The position numbers were made by a program, and so were the translations under genes. Positions 58,401 through 64,000 of a stretch of 64,000 nucleotides of DNA are shown here, one piece after another. Each line of letters begins with the position of its first letter. Position 1 is the first letter of the stretch. The DNA lies in the NCBI GenBank assembly GCA_903813345.2, contig CAIIXF020000002.1:31242926-31306925 (forward strand). The letters run 5' to 3'. The DNA comes from Owenia fusiformis. Taxonomy: Eukaryota > Annelida > Polychaeta > Sabellida > Oweniidae. Below the pieces are notes generated by a model, which worked only from the letters and a program-made list of their open reading frames with translations, was not told the DNA's origin and made no database searches.

Positions 58401-60986
58401 CTCAACGAAATACTGCTGTTTATTATGTTCTTACCACGTTGCATTTTAGAATTACGAAATGCTTATATTGTAATTGTTGTTTCTTGTTTGATTGGTCAGG
58501 CCAAGTGGATGACACGTCACCATGGTAACACTCGTTGCTATGAGCTGAATGTTTTGTTAAGTCACCTGGACAACTCTTTCATAGAACTTTGGCCGTCTTT
58601 CTATTGTTGGTCCAAAAGAATAGAAACGCATTGGTTTACACAATCAGGGTCAGTAAGGGCCTTTAAAAAGGGGGACCATAATCCATGGGAGACCATAATT
58701 TCTTTCACACCGGTCTTAATAATATTACCATCTAAAACTGGCTTTCAGAATTCAATATTCTGTTTTGGAAGCAGTTTGCAATAATCTCTGTCTTTATTAT
58801 ACTCACTCCAATAACAAGTTCCAATTAGTGAGATTTCGTATCCAATAACAAATATCATACCTGATAGTTATCTCAAATGACACATGTCCTACGCGTAATA
58901 TAATAATAGATAATAGAGTCACATGTTAGTTATTAAACACTGTTATTACGCATTGGTTAGGGTTGGAAAATAGGATCTCGAGAATCATAATACATCACTA
59001 TCACGATTTCCTTAACACATATTAGGTTACATTACACGTTTTAAAGAAAACCTGTACGCGAGCGTGTAATAATATTTCGACCCCTGGGGATTACTGTCTC
59101 AATTCACTTTTCCAGTGACCCAATCAATTACGGTAAAAATGTAAGAACTAATCAATAGAGGACCATATTACACGTTCACGTACAAGTTTTAAAAACGTGT
59201 ATCTTAATCTCACTATTTTTTAGGAAACAACGGGGTAGTTATGTTTTTTGATTAAGTAATATTGCTTTTGCCAGACACAGTACTGTATGTGTAAAGTGTT
59301 TAAAGTGTTATCTACAAAAATCCATTGAGATCTGCCCTTTGGATTCTTTCCAACACTGGTGCATTTACATGTACTGCATTATCATGCATGTTGCATTGTT
59401 TTTTAAATATAAATAAAGGAATAATGTTTTATATAATAGTTAATATAATGTGTTGGTTGTATTTATCTTGATTAACATCAGATTGATGCCCCACATCAAT
59501 TTGATCATTGAATTGATAGCTTTAAAGATATACTTGTGAAGTGAAGGTTAGGTACACGTTTTGTACGTGTACGTGGACTTGTAATATTATGACTCCCAGA
59601 GATTCCCATTCCCTCTCAATTGGTTTTCCAAGGACCTGTATAATTACAAATTTTTGATATATACCTTTATACCTGAGACTAACATAAAATGATGGTCTCA
59701 GCTTTATACTCAATCGGGGAAGTAAATATTACGAATGGAGTACTAGTCCCCGGAGGAACATAATTTTACACGTTCGTGTACAAGTTTTCTTAAAAACGTG
59801 TAGCTTAACATCTCTATTGTTTATCATAAGACCTCAACCCCTAAATGTAAACCAAGGATTCAATGCATATTGAACACATTTTAGAACTTGGTATTCTAAT
59901 AGGTGAAACTGACATCCAAATATCAATCCAGATTCAATTCACAGGCACAATGTGATCAAAATCGTACCTAAGATTGGCTGACTAAACCAAATCGCCCTAA
60001 AAAATATCAATTTGATCCCAGATTTTCATACCATGAACGAATCCGGAAAACTTCAAATTAATCCATCAACTTGTTTGTTTTGACAAGCATTTAGAGGCCA
60101 CCTCGCACCAAACTAACAACAATACCAAACACTTCAGGAACGATAATTTGAGCAAAGCTGCTCTAACTTGGCCCCAACTTGATTCGCATATACATATATA
60201 GTTTTGGGTAGGGACAGAAAGATGGCAGAGTGGTATGGCTAGATCAACAATATTCAAAATCGATTTGATAACACTGACCTCTTTTATTTTGGAATCAACA
60301 TGTTTCTTTCCATTCCATCAATTTTGGGATGGGACAGAAAGATGGCAGGGTGGTATGGCTAGACCAACATATTCAAATCGATTTGATAACAGTGACATCT
60401 TTTATTAACAATCCTTATATTCTGGAATCAACATGGGTCCTTCCATTCTATCAATTAAAAGTTGACTTCACTTTACTGGTACATATGTGAACAATGAATA
60501 AACACATTTTCTTCAAGTTGAAAGCCATTTATTTATGTATAATCATATCAAAATAGAGGAGTATATTATGTGCATTACACAACCAATAAGTCAGTATTCA
60601 CATAAAATAAATATATAATAGAATGTTTCTGAATTTACAATAGCTTTAACCTGAGAGTAACAAAAAAATATTGTTGTTATTTTAGGTAATTTAGTCTCAG
60701 CTTTAACTAAATGGACCCTAAAATATGGCCCAAAATAATTTATAATATATATAAAATAATCTCTTTTAATGAATACTGAGTATTATAAATAGTAATACAT
60801 GTACAATCGGATTTTTACAATATACACTACTCAACAATGTACTGTATAGAATGAAATATAAAAGCAACATTTTATCAAAACTAAATCATTTATAAAATGG
60901 AATAATTAAATAAGTACAATATACTTTGTTAACATCGAAGTAAAGTTAGTCCTGCTTTACATCTTTGGAAGTGTTTTCAGTAGACT
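58401..60986. other. Intergenic region with dispersed duplications
   Basis: 58640-58713 is a MITE fragment. 59165-59230 and 59765-59825 share ACACGTTCRYGTACAAGTTT...AACGTGTA. 60208-60326 and 60329-60460 are a tandem duplication (GGGACAGAAAGATGGCAGRG, ATCGATTTGATAAC). No gene recognised. Confidence 0.55.
58640..58713 (-). mobile_element. MITE, CCGGTGTGAAAG family, partial copy 4
   Basis: Retains CAGGGTCAGTAAGGGCC and the tip CATAATTTCTTTCACACCGG, inverted relative to copy 1. The other half is missing. It lies about 240 bp downstream of the aerolysin-like stop codon. Confidence 0.75.
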
Positions 60987-62584
60987 CAGACTTGCCAACC
61001 TAAAATGAAAAATTTTCGGGAGATTTAACAAAAATTGCGGTACTTTTACGGGAGTTTTTTTCAAAATCCGGTAGTTTTTGCGGGAGTTTTTTGAAAAAAA
61101 GCGGGAGTTTTTACGGGAGATTTTTGAAAAAACGGTAGTTTTTCCGGGAGATTTAAAAAAAGGAGAGTTTTTGCGGTAAATTTTGAAAAAAAACGGGAGT
61201 TTTTACGGGAGATTTTTTAAAAAAGGTATTTTTCGCGGTAAATTTTAAAAAACGTGACTTTTCTACGGAAGATTTCAGAAAAAACGGGAGTTTTTGCGGT
61301 AGGTTCTGAAAAAACGGGAGTTTTTACGGTAGGTTTTTAAAAAAAAGGAGTTTTTGCGGTAGATTTTTAAAAAAACGGGAGTTTTTACGGTAGATTTCTG
61401 AAAAACGGGAGTTTTTACGGTAGATTTCGGAAAAAACGGGAGTTTATACGGTAGATTTCTGAAAAAACGGGAGTTTTTACGGTAGATTTTGAAAAAACTG
61501 GAGTTTTTATGGTAGATTTCTGAAAAACACGAGTTTTTACTTTAGATTTTGAAAAAACGGGAGTTTTTACGGTAGATTTTGAAAGAATGGGAGTTTTTAC
61601 GCCGCGGGTAGATTTCGGAAAAAACGGGAGTTTTTACAGTAGACTTCGGAAAAACGGGAGTTCTTACGGTAGGTTTCTGAAAAACGGGTGTTTTTACGGT
61701 AGATTTTGAAAAAAACGGGAGTTTTTACTTTAGATTTTGAAAAAACTGGGATTTTACGGTATGCCAAGGGCAATCTTCGTGAGGTTCCACTTTTAGGTTC
61801 GGTTTTTCGTGCATGAGCATTAAATCCAGCGATTTAATTGGTTGAAATTATTATGACGCATGCGCAGTTAATAAATTAATCAGAACTTATAATCTAAGAT
61901 AGATGTCACTTACGTTCATTATTTCACAGCAGTCCCTACCCATAATGCGCCTAATATTGCGGGAATATTTTGTTTAGCGCCATATAAAAACAAAATGTAT
62001 TCTCCCGACAGAAGTATGACAGAATATGAACTGGCCCCCGTTTGTGAACATTTGGTGTGCAAACTTATACCGAACTGATCGCAGAAAAGCAATTTGAATC
62101 ATGGGAATGACGTACTTTTAAGTTATTTATGAAAGTATCGATAGTGAACCATGGGAGCCAATCCTTTTTGGAGTAAAAGAAAGTAGCGTGCCTGCAATAA
62201 TCAAGGTCACAAATTTGTCAAATTCCTTTTAAATACGGTAGATTTCGACAGCAAAAAAACGGAGATTTTACGGGAGTTATACCAAGAATACGGGAGATTT
62301 TACGGGAGTTATACCAGAAAACGGGAGATTTTACGGGAGTTATACCAAGAATACGGGAGATTTTACGGGAGTTATACCAGAATACAGGAGATTTTACGGG
62401 AGATTTCAGCAAAAATACGGGAGATTTTACGGCCATATTTTTAAAAAAATTACGGGAGATTTTAGTAGAAATACGGTACGGGAGTTTTTACGGGAGAAAA
62501 CGGTACGGGAGTTTGGTATTTTTTACGGAAAAACAAAAAATTTACGGGAGATTCCCGTAAAAAAACGGGAGGTTGGCAAGTCTG
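60987..62584. mobile_element. 1.6-kb TIR element filled with CGGGAGTTTT-type repeats, copy 2
   Basis: Tips CAGACTTGCCAACCT and AGGTTGGCAAGTCTG are perfect 15-bp inverted repeats, flanked by AGACT on both sides (60982-60986 and 62585-62589). 61010-61760 holds about 24 degenerate 31-bp repeats (AACGGGAGTTTTTACGGTAG, ATTTCTGAAAA). 62220-62560 holds a second set of about 33 bp (ACGGGAGTTATACCAGAATA). The last 60 bp are almost the same as the end of copy 1 (ATTCCCGTAAAAA). The middle (61770-62220) is non-repetitive and lacks a transposase. Confidence 0.87.
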
Positions 62585-62841
62585 AGACTAATACATGTAC
62601 ACACCGCACTCACTTAAATGCAGTTAAAACATATACATGCACAGTGAATAATGATCTTTAGTAATAGTACTCATACTGTTTGTAAAGACTGATGTCATGG
62701 CTTTAGTGTGTCATGGCTCATTGAATGGACACTATACTCTCTGAACTCTAATCCTCCATGAACTTATTACTTTAATCCATTGAAGACCATCCACTGTAAA
62801 TTGTCACATAATTCTACAACACAGTTTAGTTCTTCAAGCTA

Positions 62842-63038
62842 TCACCTTTTGGAAACCATACTTTGTAAACTTTCACGTCGTTCTTTCTTCTCCACCCTTC
62901 GTTTCTCCTCATTCTCTGCTTCCACCTTCTGTTTTTCCTTAAGTTGTTTTGCAGCATTTTGGTCTTTACGGTCTTTCATAGATGCCGCCACTAGATCAAA
63001 GCATGGTCCCAATGGGGCAGGTTCAACACTTTCATGAC
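62842..63038 (-). CDS. Unrecognised gene, terminal exon (coiled coil)
   Basis: Follows acceptor GGGCTTATTTTGCAG. It reads GHESVEPAPLGPCFDLVAAS, then a long charged helix (KQLKEKQKVEAENEEKRR) and ends SMVSKR at TGA (62842-62844). The start is exactly in phase with the upstream exon at 63241-63393. A high Lys/Glu content with an Ala at regular places suggests a coiled coil. I do not recognise the family; the helix could be the C-terminal tail of a transposon-derived or nuclear protein. Confidence 0.6.
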
Positions 63039-63240
63039 CTGCAAAATAAGCCCACATAGATGAGGCCTATGATTTAATTGTTTTGACTGGCGTAGAGACT
63101 TAATATGTGTGTGAATTATACAGTTAAAAGAATATCTCATACATTCTAAATTATTTCATTCTTCCATCAATTTTTTCATTTATAAAATTTCATTAAATTC
63201 ATTTTCAATTTATTCAATTATTATTCTATTCTTTACTAAC

Positions 63241-63393
63241 CTCTGAGTTTGTTGCCCTCTTCGCCATCAATGAGTGGGTTCATCCATGTTGATTTACGGG
63301 TGTCTGTTAGTCCAGTGCCAGGAGGTACATAAATTGTGAACGTCAGCTCCAAGACTTCCTGGCGGATAAGTCCCTTGCCCTTTCTGTTCTTAC
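63241..63393 (-). CDS. Unrecognised gene, penultimate exon
   Basis: Bounded by acceptor ATGACCATCTCTAG and donor GTTAGT. In phase with the next exon it reads KNRKGKGLIRQEVLELTF, then TIYVPPGTGLTDTRKSTWMN and PLIDGEEGNKLRG. The alternating hydrophobic pattern looks like beta strands of a small globular domain. Upstream exons must lie beyond 63393; none could be seen before the window ends. Function unknown. Confidence 0.58.
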
Positions 63394-64000
63394 CTAGAGA
63401 TGGTCATTAAATATTATAATATAAACATGCATTATGAATAACCAGCGATATGAAAAACAAGACACACAGTGATAAATATCGCACTTTGAAGAGCAAACTG
63501 GCCACCATGCAATTTACCCAGCATGGCCAAAACCTAATCAGACCTTGGCACTAGTCTGCTCTTGCATCTGTAAACATTTCAAGTTGACAAGGTTAGCGGT
63601 TTTCCTGCAATTTTGATGACAAGAATTTATTTGTAGTCTTGAACTTTGGAAAAATTTAGATAACATTGTTTGTGACCTAATTTGATGACCTTCGACCTTG
63701 AAAATTTCACTTTTTCAGACCTCAGTAGGTGTTTTGTAATTAAGCTGACCTAAATTTAAATCCCAAAAATATCAATTTAGAAAATCAAATTTTTGACCTT
63801 TTCAAAGTCACTGAAGGTCAACTAAAGGTCAAATCTGAAATCTAAGGTCAGATTTGAACTTCTGAGAACTTGTAGATGTTTTTAAAAAAAAATTTAGTCA
63901 ATTTGGAGCAAGTTGAAAAATTCAAAATGGCCGCCAAATTGAAAATTCAAAATGGCCACCATGTAATTCAGCCAGCATACCCAAAACCTAATCAGATCTT
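63394..64000. repeat. Window edge: diverged direct repeat
   Basis: 63498-63543 (GGCCACCATGCAATTTACCC, AGCATGGCCAAAACCTAATC) recurs at 63952-64000 (GGCCACCATGTAATTCAGCC), about 450 bp apart. This suggests a tandem repeat that continues past the window. Between the copies are several TGACCTT-like phrases. No exon seen. Confidence 0.55.

Noticed and set aside
1..64000. tRNA, rRNA or prokaryotic promoter/terminator features
   Set aside because: No cloverleaf with A/B boxes or rRNA-like sequence was noticed by eye. A tRNAscan/Rfam run would be needed to exclude them firmly.

Overview
The window is nuclear DNA of an animal. Genes are split by GT-AG introns, noncoding DNA is AT-rich and makes up most of the window, and LINEs, DNA transposons, MITEs and satellites fill introns and intergenic space. 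The gene families (SLC22 carrier, leaderless aerolysin-like protein, secreted WAP-like cysteine-rich protein, Harbinger transposase, Myb/SANT-like protein) and the style of the repeats fit an aquatic invertebrate. A lophotrochozoan such as a mollusc is my best guess; this is inference, not proof.

Layout. 1-1330: decayed LINE. 1470-18734 (+): the last six coding exons of an SLC22-type organic ion transporter whose 5' half lies upstream of the window. Its 13-kb intron holds minisatellites, several MITEs and two LINE remnants, and its later introns hold nested foldback elements. 19064-24590: a partial duplicate of the WAP-like locus, split by about 4.9 kb that includes a non-LTR retrotransposon on the minus strand (19814-23900). 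24870-25780: a strand-asymmetric G/T-rich repeat. 26546-27676: a symmetric compound element built of inverted repeats, an 85-bp satellite and a 509-bp foldback element. 28448-29506 (+): an intact PIF/Harbinger-type transposase. 31142-35491 (-): a three-exon Myb/SANT-like gene converging on the transposase. 36191-37490: an 85-bp satellite array. 37620-39747 (-): a complete three-exon secreted WAP-like protein. 39910-41393: a Tc1/mariner relic. 47454-49617 and 60987-62584: two members of an unusual TIR element family stuffed with short A/T-rich repeats. 49722-50026: a foldback MITE. 52022-53601: a 40-bp satellite. 55728-56461: a Harbinger-like nonautonomous element with a Myb-domain fragment. 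57606-58400 (+): an aerolysin-like (ETX/MTX2) pore-forming-type protein. 62842-63393 (-): two 3' exons of an unrecognised gene.

The host genes look independent (membrane transport, secreted cysteine-rich defence or inhibitor protein, pore-forming-type protein). The only plausible functional pair is the Harbinger-type transposase with the convergent Myb/SANT-like gene, since two-gene Harbinger elements are known. Exon boundaries were set by eye from splice consensus, reading phase and family resemblance; no alignment or database search was run.
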